DNA of 60,000 nucleotides from Membranipora membranacea (Eukaryota; Bryozoa; Gymnolaemata; Cheilostomatida; Membraniporidae): positions 16,990,001 through 17,050,000 of the forward strand of contig OU612075.1 in NCBI GenBank assembly GCA_914767715.1, given 5' to 3'. Positions 33,106-46,100 of this stretch are shown piece after piece. Both the position numbers and the translations under genes were made by a program. The notes under the pieces were generated by a model, which saw only the letters and a list, made by a program, of their open reading frames with translations, was not told the DNA's origin and searched no databases. The stretch's first letter is position 1. The number at the start of each line of letters is the position of its first letter.

Positions 33106-35949
33106 TTTGCATGAGTCGGTTCTCAGATTTTGTTATTTCTTTAATCTGTGCGTTTTTCATTACTATAAGATTGGCGTTTTCAAGGTTTACAAGTGTTGAT
33201 TGTTAAATATAAGATCATCCATCAAAATAATTGTTAATTGTGGTTCTCTAGCTCAACTATCTGCACAATTGAACTGTTTCTTATCATTTGCTTCCAATAG
33301 ATCTTACCGCTTTGTTTTAACCTAAAATTAGCTCGAGTGTGTTGGTGCTCTCCTTGCGCCCCCCATTACTACAGCCTACAGCCTTTCCTACTTGCCAATG
33401 TCGGGATTCGCGGTTATCATTTTGTTCGCAATCTCACTTGTCTCCTAGTGTGGTTTGAGCATCCCTAACATCCTGTCTAGCAAACCACATTCAACCAGTA
33501 TCAAGTGGATGAGCACATCCTCCTATCACATGGTCCGGATGTACATTCAGCATCAGGAATAGCCTCGCCACTGATTCTTCTTTATTTACTTTTGCACAAG
33601 TGCGAATGTAAATCTGTAAAGAAGCATTGAGTCGTTAGGCACACCTAACCGTCAATCAATCCAGGCTAAGCCTCAAACAGATACAGAAACATGTCAATCA
33701 CATCAATCCCTTAGTACCATCAAGGAGAGAGTTCATTGGTCCCATATTGCGTTGTTTTAACACGGCTCAAGGGTATAACTCAGAAGATATAACAAATAAC
33801 AAAGAAATTTGCCAATTATTGTTAACACTTTGTAGGCTTAAATTAAGTTTGGTTTTGAAACCATATTTTTTTTCGTCCTATAAAGCATTAAAAATAGATA
33901 AAGATAGATATGAAAAGGCACATTGGGCATTGAATCATTTCTATGATCGCCTCCAATGCATTTTAGCCGACAAGGTGACTCTTGTCAGGTGAAAGAACAC
34001 CCTACCAGAGTCTTAGAAATAAACACAAACCTGCTTTTTTTATTTGTTTTCGCAGAATTCAAATAACATATTATGCCACAAAAAAAGCGAATAAAAAGAG
34101 CTTTAGTGGAAGAGAGCGGTAATTGATGTTTCAAGAGGGCATAATCGCTGAGGCATAATTTTGCTTATCAATTTGTTATGTACAGAATATATATGTGGGT
34201 ACGAAAATTGCCGTTGCCTTGTTTGAGGTAAACGCTTGTTCATGAGGTTAATTGATTTTGCCTCCCCCATGACTCTATTATGATACCACGTAGTGATCAA
34301 GCCAGTCATGCCTATTCATAGCCAAAGCTTTATTTTAAAGCTATTACATAGTACGATATCAAAGTTTGTAATCACTAGTCTTTCGCGATGTTATACACTC
34401 CGACACATGAGGCAAACTTATACGGCATCTCAGAGATGTGAGGGTGTAAGAATCAGGTTCATTCCCTGGCACCCTTTTAGAAAGTAAATAGGATCCTATT
34501 TATCAGCTTCAAACCTGAGGAATCAATCTGAAGTATATGAGCGGAACTAACGTATCTCAACTCATTGGATCTAGTTCCGATAATAATAATCTTACACTGA
34601 GGAGCTGTCTGGAAATCGGCTCTTCTCTTATCACTAATCAGGCAAGTTGGGGTTAGAAATCTGTGGTATACAGTGCCTTGGTTTAGAAAAAATGATAGGG
34701 GAGGCAAAAGTTCGAGGCGAATCAGGGACGGGTGCTGCAACTCCTCCCCGAGCAATATAAGTCATATAATTAGCAAATGAAAATCCAGAGGAACTGATTC
34801 TGACATGGATTATTCAATTATAGTGTTTTAGGCCACTGTATTTAGCTTTCTAGGAGAGACAGTGCCTCCCTGCCTCCCTGCCTCCCCTAGAATCTGGTAT
34901 ATAACATCTGAGTTGCTGGCAGTTAAGAATAATAAATGAGTTTTGTGGATGATAGAGGCGGAAGACATCGGTGATACATTTTGCATGTATGTTAACATTA
35001 ATTTTTTCTATAATATGTGCTGCTAAGATATTATGTCATTTTGCAGGTCTATCTGAGGTCTTAGAAGTATCAAGAGCTTATTAATGAATAAATGACAGCC
35101 TTAGCCAACGTCAAAAGTAAGTATTGAATAATATTGCATGTATGCATAGCTTTCTCTGTGTCTTTGCTTTGACCTGTTGAAGAGTTAGGGTCTTTCAATT
35201 CTTTAAACCAGTAAAAAGCAAGGTGGACTTTCAGTTAGAATGAGCAGTGCTTTTCTAACGCAAATTATTGACACATTGCTTGAATTATCGCAAACTTGGT
35301 TTTTCGATTAAGCAAATTCCCAAATCGCTCACTCAGAATTGATATAGCTTCATCAATGTGTGGTGATTAGTGAGTGATAGCTGTATTTAATTGAATGACT
35401 CTCCTGAAGGATTCAACCTGGTTAACTGATTTGAAGTTGCACAGCAAAAGTCCATCACTCCATTCTACTTTGTAAATTGTACAATATATTCAATATCTGT
35501 AATCAATCGGTTAACTGAGCTATCAAATATTTTTAGTTGACAGGTTGAGGTTCTAACTCCCGGCTGTGAGATTTTTTGAGTTTAGTCTCAGCTATATGGA
35601 ATGTTGCATTGTGTTGTTGTCTTAGTTCTCAGTTCGGCTTTGAATGTTGCACAAAAGCCGTATGTTGTTGGTGATCAATTCCCATGTTGAGCTCCTAGTC
35701 GGTTCAGCACAACTATTGAGCCCACCTCATGCCAATCATGCAAACGCTCACAGCTAGAATCATCATACTTATAAGAACATCAAAACAAGGCAAGGCCCCA
35801 TCTAGTATCGATTTGTAGTCCTGTCCATACTGACTCTCGTGATCTGACTGGGCATGTAGATCACTGATAAACTAGGCTATTGTTACCACAAAGAGGATGT
35901 CGTAAGGCTAAGTATGCATCATGCGTGACTTTAATTGGTGCATGTGTAA

Positions 35950-36033
35950 GAAAAATGAGTTTAGTTAAACACTCAATCTCGCAGCATACCTAATGTTTGT
36001 GACAAGATAAACCAACCAACCAACCAACCAGTT
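35950..36033 (+). mobile_element. LINE 3' terminus only
   Basis: CTCAATCTCGCAGCATACCT, AATGTTTGTGACAAGATAAA and a CCAACCAACC tail match, in the opposite orientation, the 3' end of the LINE near 24056-24110. Only the last ~75 bp is present, which is typical of a severely 5'-truncated insertion. The AACC repeat is the family's tail. Confidence 0.7.
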
Positions 36034-37191
36034 AGGGTTCCGAATGCAATTTTGGTCAGGGAGAATGAGAGAGCCCCTGCATGAACTACCAATAAATTTT
36101 AGCTAATAGTGACAGTAGAAGATAACTCTTGCTAACAATTCCGCACGTATTTGGGAGTTTGCCACCAGAACAGGTAGCCAATCAGATGGCTTCGGAATTC
36201 CAAACTCAATTTTGCAGAGATCAGCTCATGCCCAGAGCTGAGCATGCGCAGAATGACTCTTGTCCACAGCAGGTTGTGCTGGGAGCAGTTATGCTCTGTT
36301 TGATTCTTGAGTAAACTCTAAGATACTAAATACTGTCATTAGTATAGCGGGACCTTTATTGAAAAAACCACACAGTTAATAGATCAGTCAAATTCGGCAC
36401 AGGGGTTGCGATAAAAACATTTAATAATATTTTTTTCATGAGTATTATATTTACCTGCTAAATGAAGGAATACAACAGAGAATGAATAATGAAAAATTTG
36501 AATTATGATCATTAGATTTCCTGCAAGTACTGGCCAATTTATCTAAAAGGGCAGCAGATGATTATCATATACTCTATGGAAGGTACATATACTCAAATAT
36601 ACCATTGAAATGTATATATAAAATATGATATTCAAATATGCACAAATTGTCTTATACATTGTGGAAATTCTAATATTATGCAATAACTAGCCACGCCACA
36701 AGCCTGTGTTGGATGCATAGGATAGTTTGAGCAATGGAATGTAAATTTGGAAATGTAAGCGGCAGTATTGAGCACCTGAGTGATTCTCTTAATGGACTTC
36801 TACGTTTATCCTTTCAGCAAAATACCCTTAAGGAGTAGGTAATTGCCGAGGGCAAAATTTGCAGTTCCGCACAAACTTAAAGTAGTGAAAATTATGACTA
36901 GCTAACATTATCTCACACTTTTTACTCTATATAAGCTCCCACCTAAACTAGAGAAAACCGATGCTAGCTAACGTTATTACGTTAAGTCAGCCCCAAACTA
37001 GCTGATGTAAACTCTAGCTAATATTTACTCCTATAGGGTATTCCAACTTTCACGTTGATGAGCTAGTCTTTGGTATACTGGCTTTAAAATTGAGATAGTT
37101 GTTTTTTCTCATTTTCCTTGCCATCCTGATCTCCTTTCTCATGATCACTGCTATCACTACTTTCTTTATAGTCATCACTTATGTTGTTATT

Positions 37192-40100
37192 TTAAAAATT
37201 ATCTCCAAAGTCAATATCGACAAAGCATTTCAGACTTGCGCCAGAAAGATATCCACTTGTAGCCCCGGTCATCCTCTCACAGTCACATGGCTTGCCCAAT
37301 TGTCTTCAAAGGAATAAAATAAAAATACATAATTATAACATTTATAATTGTAGGATTATTACAGGTCTCTGCTATCAATCTTGTGTTTGGAGTTTAGTGT
37401 AGTTGTTTGCAAGGAGTTGGTGCTCAGTAATGAAGCGTTGTAAAGTCACCATAATATGTGCAAAAGGTAGTAAATTTACTTGTCAACATCAAAATTTTTC
37501 ATTGGATACATCTATTTAAAATCGGAATCTAGCACAGAATGTTAACATTCTGCTAAATTTCACAAATCACAGGTATATTTGATAAAAATCGTGAAAGGAG
37601 TAGAACCAAAAAACCTCTCACAGGCAATCCAGTCAATGATATCATGGGACAAGACAAATTTACTGAATCTGGACTGCAATACAACTAAATATACATGTTT
37701 GACCTCGAAAAAAAAACTCACCCATGGAATCCACACAGCTGCTCAACAGTGCATTTGGTACTCCGTCCCCTCATCAGAGGTGCACAGGCTCCTTCTGATT
37801 CCTGACTAAGATCTCCATAGTTACTGCCGTCTGGAGGGTTTTGGGTTAGAGGCTCGGGTTGTACATAACTGCATTCTCCTGTGTGTTGCCGTAAGTATCT
37901 GTGGTCAGGCTTCTGCAGTTTCACCAAAAGCTGAGCAAGACTTACATTTGGGTAAGAATTATGTTGGAGCAGAATAACAGCAGACATATACTCCTCAGTC
38001 GGTGAAAACTTTTTGTCAGACATGGTGAAATCTATGGACTGGTACCAATCCATCTCCATCATGAGTTGTTCTGTTATAATGTCATCTTCCTGAAATGAGA
38101 GTAGTAAATGGTATGAAGGGGAAGATAATGGCTGATGAAAGGATAAAGTTGTATATATAGTGAAAATTCAGATTTCTCTTATCAATCATGATACCAATCT
38201 GCTACCTTGCGTGATAACAGTACGCACTTGTCCATCCTCCGTGCACTCCTTCCATCCAAGAGTCCTCCCGATACACATCAGAAAATTGAAATAATTTCTG
38301 GCAGCGAATTCAATTCAATTCCATTCCGTTACGTAATAATGATCTAGATCAAGTTTGATCCTTTTTGCCCACATTGGAAACTCCAATGTGGGCAATAAGG
38401 ATCAAACTTGATCTAATAATGATCTAGTAGACTGGACTACCTACTCTGAGTATATTATCACGTTCGTTCTCCTTGTGAATTATAACCCTCAGGTCACCAT
38501 TTCCAGGGGTGTATGTGAAGCGTGTCCGCATAGTTGACTTAGCAAAGCCTTCTTCTCCATTCTCCTTGCCAATATCAGATACCTGAAGTAGATAAAACAA
38601 ACCAACTGAAAAAAAATGCACCTACACAAATTGTACAATAATCAAATTTGTCACTAACTTCTTAGTCACTAACACTAATTTGCCCTCTACTAACTTGCTG
38701 TGGGATGTTAGTAGAGGGCAATCGCTGGCAATCGCATGACTAACATTACAATCTTGCTTGTTCTGCACCAAAAATACAATCAGGTGATATTGATAAACAA
38801 AACATAAAAAACAGGGCAGAGGGGTGGCCAGCTATAAAATTAAACAAAAGTAATAAATCTGGTCATCTAGTAAAGAATAAATCTCAGCTAAGCCAAAGTT
38901 AAATAATCAGTGGAACTGCTCAAGCTTATAAGATTCGAAATGAGCCCAAGAACAGCAACTAGGACTGAAGTTACGTCTGATCAAAGTGAGGCTTTGCTGA
39001 CGCTTGCAAGCCTTGCGTAGGAGGATATGATGTCATAAATATACATTTTGCATGTATGTCTACCATTAGAAACTTTGGACTCCTGTAAATTCATCAAAAT
39101 TGGATGAAATGAGTTGTAATCCAACAGAGCTCTTCTCAACATAGAGATTAATCCAAAGTAAAGAATTGAAGGAGATTAACGCAGATTTTGATATGAAATA
39201 AAGTTGGTTTAACAGTTCCATATACAAAAAAAGTTGAATATTGGTCAAAAACCCTATGTGACCTCATCGATGCGATCTCAATGCATCATACCACAGCATC
39301 TGGTGGTCAAAGAGGGTGAATTTTGATCTTGTTTCGAAGCTGATTAGCTGGAGAAACGCTTTAATAATCCCAATCTTAATTTCATGGATGCTTTTAAGTG
39401 TCCATTGCCTTATTGAAGGGAAGCAATCTCGAGACAGGACATCACACAATTCTGTATAATTGTAGTTCAAGCGTCCCTAACAATTGTAAAGTATTAACAA
39501 TAATCACCATAGAATCGAAAGTTTCCTCGCTACATATTGGCATGATATGGATCCTGGCTCTGTCTTCTTTGGTGTAAACAACACAAGCAAACTTCTTCGG
39601 AGACAGACTACTCTGTAAACATGAAATAAAAATTGGGGGTTCTTGGTTAAAATGCTGGTTAAAATTGCAAGTTTTTGTCTATGTCCAAAGACTGAGAAAT
39701 AAAGGTGCCTTAAAGGCGCGGTAGCCATATTCGGCGCCAAGTTGCTCTCAGTTTGCGGTCAGATGGCAACACACCTTGGGCATCAATTGATCACAGTAGT
39801 CGGTAGACTGCAGCGGGATTCGAACCCGAGACCTCCAACGCTTACGCATCAGAGGGCAGGTGCTCTAACCAACTGAGCTACCTCCTACTCCTGGTGATTC
39901 TACAGTTGATGTTATGAGTACAAGCAGTGAAGGAAAGAAATTGGTACCAGCAGTATGGCTAAGCTGAAATTTATCATCATTACTTTTTTCATCTCAGAAT
40001 TGGGTCATGCATTCATCAGAATACAATCAAGGCAAAAAGTCATATGGCCCCCAATATACAGCCGTCTCAACCCTAAATTTGCCATTGTAAAAGCATATTA

Positions 40101-43100
40101 TAATATTCATTTGTACTGACTCACAACAGAGGACAATTTGCCAACACCAAATTTTGTGAAATGAAGAATTTCTGCAGTTATGAAATCGTCGTCACCATTC
40201 TTGATCTTCGTAAAGCTCAATTTCTCATCATTCCATTCAGAGCCTTCCAGTCTACTCAGCATTTGTAAGTCTGTCGTATCAACAGCACAATGTGGTAATG
40301 TCAGCTTCACAGGTTTCTGGTGTAATGAAATAAATAAAACATTGCCACAAATAAAAAGAACAATTGCAATGATATCTCCGTTAACTCAGGGAGATGTTTA
40401 CACATTGCTAAAGCGACTATTTGAATAGGAGCTTGAAGGGAATTCTATAAGTCCCACTGGATACACCTATGGCCAATCATGCAACTGATTTCAGTAAAAA
40501 TGATCTCATGCTCCCAATACCTCCTGATAAAACATCTCCGATATATTCAAATAAAGGCTTTACTATGTTTAATAAATATTTCACTGTCAGTGGTCATATA
40601 AATAATTATTTTTTAACCAACAGCTTTGCCCCATTCATATATAAATATACATGTTTATTTATTCGTTCAAATCTTGTATTGATATTGTAGACAATATGTG
40701 CTGTCAATAAGGACAACTGTCACTATATAGTCATCTCCATGCTGTGGAAAGTTCTCTGAGGGCTGACGTAAATTCTCACCTTGAATTTCAGGCCATCTGG
40801 ACCACAATCTACCACGGGTGAGTAGCTGACTTTCCTGTGAACACCTGATTGTTTTGGTGGATTGTGAAGGAACATGTAGATCAACTGATTTTGTTGACAA
40901 ATTGCTCCGGGTGGAATCTCCAGTTTGAACAGTTGTGACCCGCTGAACATTAATGTGCCACCTTTTGGTCCGACAGTCATGATACAGAGGTATTTAGCTG
41001 TCAAGTAGCCTTCTCTTGGAAGGTGTTGAACATAGTCTCTTATTTTCCCTTCAAACAGAGAGATGTGACGATAGTTCAATTTACCAAATAAGTATTATGA
41101 GCAATATGTAATATAAAACCACAGACATGTGGGTGTTGTCAACAGCCAATTCAGATTGAATTCAAACGATGTGCGCTGTCATTAAACATAGCGATACACA
41201 GGTGTGACTTGTACCTGAGTTTTTCTCAAGTAAGAGATAAATTGAATGATATTTATAAAGGACATAGCTAAGAAATGTGATGAGTTGTCTTTTTGTAGTT
41301 CTATTCGCTACCCGAACCTGCGGTCCTAATTTTACACATGCTAAGTAACTGACCAATGAGCATAGACCATGATAGTGTCAAGGTCATAATCAAATTTCCT
41401 GTGTAACAGCCAAGCTGGTACTAGCCAGATGTTCTGTACAACCCGGCGTCTGCCTTGATGATCTTTATGATTTTCATTATAGAAGCAGGATGGTTTTGCA
41501 CTCAATTTATCTGGTTATTTTCAAAATGACTTTGAGTGTTAGACATGTTAATATCAATTTGGAAGAAAGAAAATATGCTTGCAAAAATCTGTTCACATAT
41601 TTGGGCAAAGATTGAGTGCAGTTTGATCAGCTTAAATTTGAACAGTTTTATGTTCGATCAAATGCGCTCTATGGCACTCAAACCAGTTCTTTGTATAGAC
41701 ACATATGAGTAGCCTGCCCTACATGGTTGTTGGGCGTTGAACCTTGCATGGGAAGACAATTCCATGCATTTTGTAGCTCTGTGTATCAAGGCCTTAAGTG
41801 CTTAAGCTCTACTCTCAGACTGCAGAGTGTGTCATCACTGGTCATGTTAAATTCAGGTCATTAGCCAACATGATTTCAGCAAGTTAACCCACCTCTAAGA
41901 AGCCTCACAGAGTTCACTGTTCATGGTTCAAAAATGACAAACCACGTAGCCGTATAACTGTCAATATAACACAATGGGGACAAAGCATATGTGTACTTCG
42001 TTAGTAACAAACCATGAATCTTGTTGAGGTATGGGTCATCTGTTTTAGGATACTTGTACTGAACAACAGCTCCTTCACATTCGTCAGTAGGCCTACAAAA
42101 ACATGAGAGACAGTCAGTGACGAAACATGTGAAATACTGAACCTGATTTTGTAACCAACGTCATTAGAATTATCAGCTACTGTCAAGCTGGTAAGGTGGG
42201 CTTTTGGTTTTACGCCGTTAGTAAATACTAATTTTCTCAGGTTCCTAGCAGGGGTAATATCTCAAAATACAATGTAATAATAAGCGTTAAATTCCATGGT
42301 CAATTAATACTATTCAACTGTAGTTACTCAAGATAGTTTAACTTAGGGAATTCCCTCCTCAATATTACAAAGGAACTTCACTGGTAAACCCTATTGTAAC
42401 TTCCTTATTATGACGTGGTTAGGAAAGTTTACAAGAATGCGACAAATTATGTATGACCTGTCTATGTTTATGTCTACACACTATGTTAATAAACCAGATT
42501 AATATCTCAATTAGTCTATTATGTCAATAATCAAGTGCTTTGTTTAACAAAAGGCAACCCAAAAATAGACTTCGTTCTACCGTTCACAGTTCTGAACAGA
42601 AAAGGCTACTTGATAGAACTAGGACTATCCTTACCCTGACTTGCGGGGGGGGGGGGGGAAATGATACTTCAAAGAATTAGCTTTACTAATTTACATAACA
42701 TATAATTTGATAGTCTACTTATGATAACAAAATTAAATTTCCGCCATATAAATAATCACTTTCAATTACATCAAAGGATGACTTTGATTCAAGCTCTCCA
42801 ATAGTTATGTTGACTTATTAAAGTATTTGACCCAAGTGAAGCAGTCTCACTTGCCAAAAGTTTCTACTGCTAATTGTGGTAATGTAAATAACTAGACACG
42901 ACAATTGTACATGAATAGTGTAGTGGCTAATAAAATGGGGGGGGGGGGGGGGGATAGCATTGATTAAAAGGTCACTGTTGCAATAAACATTGTTGAACAC
43001 TATTTTTGTTGAGGCAGTTGTGTCTCTAATAGTTGCTGCCTAAATTTACATATTACTAACTAATTATCTTCCTCATTATATTTTTGTTTCATAATAATTA

Positions 43101-46100
43101 AATTGAAGCTAAATCAAACATCCTTCTATTATCATTAGCAGCCAAGGATTAGTGCTTGATATAATGTATCAGTTATGCCCTAATGATCGGCTCCTTTGTG
43201 CTACACTTTTGCATTGTACGGCAGATTATTTAAGATAGTACAATAAGTTACATTTTGCTAGCTCAGCAGACCAAGGCTAAATAAATTAACATCTCTGAGT
43301 AAGCCATGGAATAACACAAGCATGCTTTCAGCTGTGCACAGTTTATAAACCCTTAATTTGCACGTGTGCCATCCATAATAACCATAATTCAATTGATAAA
43401 TACAGGGCCTACAAGGCTGCTGCTTACCTACACTAATAAATATCAGTATAATAACTATGGTATTTGTCAGGAGTTACAAAAATGCTCCTGACACTACAAA
43501 GATATTAATATAAAATAATCTCAACAATAAAAAACGAGGTGTCAGTTCTAATAGTAATTTAAGGCTGGATGGAGAACAAAACAAAGACATTCAGAAAGAT
43601 TCAGATTGAAACAGAGAAGAGATACAACACGATTCAGCAGACAGCCATGCTTGAGTAGTGGTATATAGTGAGGATAGAACTGTCCATCTAATTCTGGTGC
43701 TTCTATAGACAGTATTATTCATCAGCAACAATGTCATGCCAATTGCCACAACCAATCATATTTAAATTATACCTGAAATTATCTCTGAAAAAATATAAGT
43801 ACCAATTAATTCTCTGTCCACCAATTTTGCCATTTAATCATGCTATAGACAGTTTTCTGAGCTCTTATTTATGCCTCAATTCGGAGTTGTCCTCTCTCCA
43901 GTTTGGTACTTTTAACCCACGCCGCATAGGAGAAACATGCTGAAAGAGGGTTTTCTTGAAAACCGCTTATGTGAGGATAAAAATGATTTTTGATTCAGAG
44001 TCTGCAACATTGAAAACCCTGTGAGACAGGGTTTCCAAATCAATAGAGGCTTGAATGTTTATAAATCTTCATTTTAGTGACGAAACTCATGAAAAATTCT
44101 GCCAAATTGTCCGCAAATCAGGCATAAAATGCTATAATTGACTATCCAAATACTAAAATGATTTCCCAATCTATGTCCATATGAGTTTTCAATGCTGCAG
44201 ATTCTGAATCAAAAATAATTTTTATCCTATTATAGAGGGTTATCAAGATAACCCTCTTTTCAGCACGTTTTTCCTATGCGACATGGGTTAAAAGTACCAA
44301 GCTGGAGAGAGGACAACTCCGAACAGAGGCCTAAATCAGAGCTCAGAAAACTGTCTATAATAGAATAATTCACATAATTATTGGTGGCCTGTTGAACTGA
44401 TCTTGAGTGTTTCTATTATATGTCTCCACCCCCCCTCTTTCCCTAATGTTTGATCATCTTACCTCTGATATGCTGCTGTCCCAAGCTCCAGGCCCTGTTC
44501 TCTAGACACATGATCAATCTCATTTGTGTTGATGCTGGATCTTTCTCTAACATCCATTTGTCTCTCACCTTCCTCTGAGCCAGGCTGCTCAGACAACCAG
44601 GAATGATTAAAGTCTGTTTCCGCACCAGCCCCTCTCTCATGTCCTTTGTAAGAATGAGATATATTAATTACTATTATTATGGGATTTTTACAGAGGCTTT
44701 TACAGGTGAGACTATCATGAGGTCATCAGCTATGCATTCCGAATGGTTTGGTACTAGCGAGGCCAACAGTGTTATGCTTGGGGTCTTTGTAGTTTGCAAA
44801 ATGTTTCCTTGCGAAATATTTCATAAAGTGGCACTGACTGTCCCCAATTCTGAAGTTACCTGAGCTATCCTCGATATCGATATCCACATATCCACATATC
44901 ATGGTGGAGCCGGCAGAGTCATATCCACTTGTGACGCTGCTGATCGGCCTCTCGACCTTCTCTAATTCTGCCTGAAGCGTCTCAACATCTGTCTTACCAG
45001 TTTTGTCTTGTTTTTCCTTAGGGTTTAACTCATCTAAAAGTGTCCAACACATAGATACAAAAACAGAGTTTTTATAACTATGGTTTAACATCATTCAAAC
45101 CTCGTCAGCTCTGATAAATTATGTAGAGCATAAAAATAGAAATATACTTAGACAGATACAGCATTGAAATGACAGTGACCACCGATTTATTGACAACCAT
45201 TCTGTTCAAAACTAAGTTAATAAAATACTTGAGACAGGCCGATCAGAGCACAAATTTAAGACTCACCATTAACAGTTTTATTATTCTCAGTCCTGAATGA
45301 ACCTGATTCCCCTCTTGAATAGTACCCGCTTTCACTTTCGACTCTTCTGCATATGCCCTGCCTATCAAAAATTTTAGCATAGTTGATTTTGAGTGAGTGG
45401 AGTTCCAGGGTTCTGATTTGGAGTAGGAATGTAGAAACGCAATGACCTTGACAAAAAACTCACCCGTTGTCAACATGCAGCTTCTCAACAGAGGATTTGG
45501 TTTTACTTTCTCTCATCTGAGGTGCACAGGCTGCGGCTGAATCAAAACTTAGATCCTCACTGATGTTGTCGACTGGAGGGTGTACAGTTGGAGGCCCAGG
45601 TTGTGAGTAGCCTTGATCAGGCTTGAGGCTAAGTTGCGCAGTATATTCATCTGGACTGAGTTCATGACATACTCTGAATTCCTGCTGTTTTCTGATATCT
45701 ACTGAGAACTCACTGTGAACTCTGGCTACTGACGACTGGGTAATCTCCACAACTTCAAAAGGTATTAGATGAACCTTAAAAATAAAATATAGTACATACA
45801 AATTTAATTGGATTAATCAAGCTTTCTTAAACTTATAAAATTAATCGTTTTCTGATTCGTCAATCTGCTGTGGTCAGAGAAATACCCATGGCTCAACAGT
45901 TTTAATAGTCTTCATCTTAGTAGCAATAATAGTCTTGACTACTTTATTACTGTTTTAAATTGAGTTTCTAAAAAATTGAGCTGGGATTTAAGCACTGCAG
46001 GATGGAGATCAATGGTCTAAAAGTGGCTTACTGGAGTAACATCTTCTGCCTTCACACCGTAGATGACACAGTCCTTTTCGATAGTCAATCCATAACTGGA

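Larger units (their letters stand above)
32720..37191. other. gene-poor repeat-rich interval
   Basis: About 4.5 kb without a convincing gene. It contains a TATAG-type microsatellite near 33030-33105, a LINE 3' end at 35950-36033, a (CTCC/CTGC) run near 34860-34888 and AT-rich unique sequence. Short reading frames such as 33747-33992 have no family signature or splice context. Confidence 0.5.

Noticed and set aside
33747-33992. 81-codon plus-strand frame as a small gene
   Set aside because: No recognised family, no splice partners and AT-rich context; not distinguishable from chance.
38441-38445. Downstream donor GTAG|GTAGTC for exon 14 of the receptor gene
   Set aside because: It gives phase 1 and an immediate stop in exon 15. 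The donor four bases earlier (AGA|GTAGGT) keeps the frame open.
39264-39470. 68-codon frame on the minus strand between UPA exons, considered as an extra UPA exon
   Set aside because: The exons at 39508 and 38582 already join in phase and give a normal UPA order; inserting this frame breaks the domain.
39800-39885. A functional tRNA gene on the minus strand
   Set aside because: The D and T arms look good, but the acceptor stem does not pair and the anticodon arm is wrong; a SINE head is more likely.
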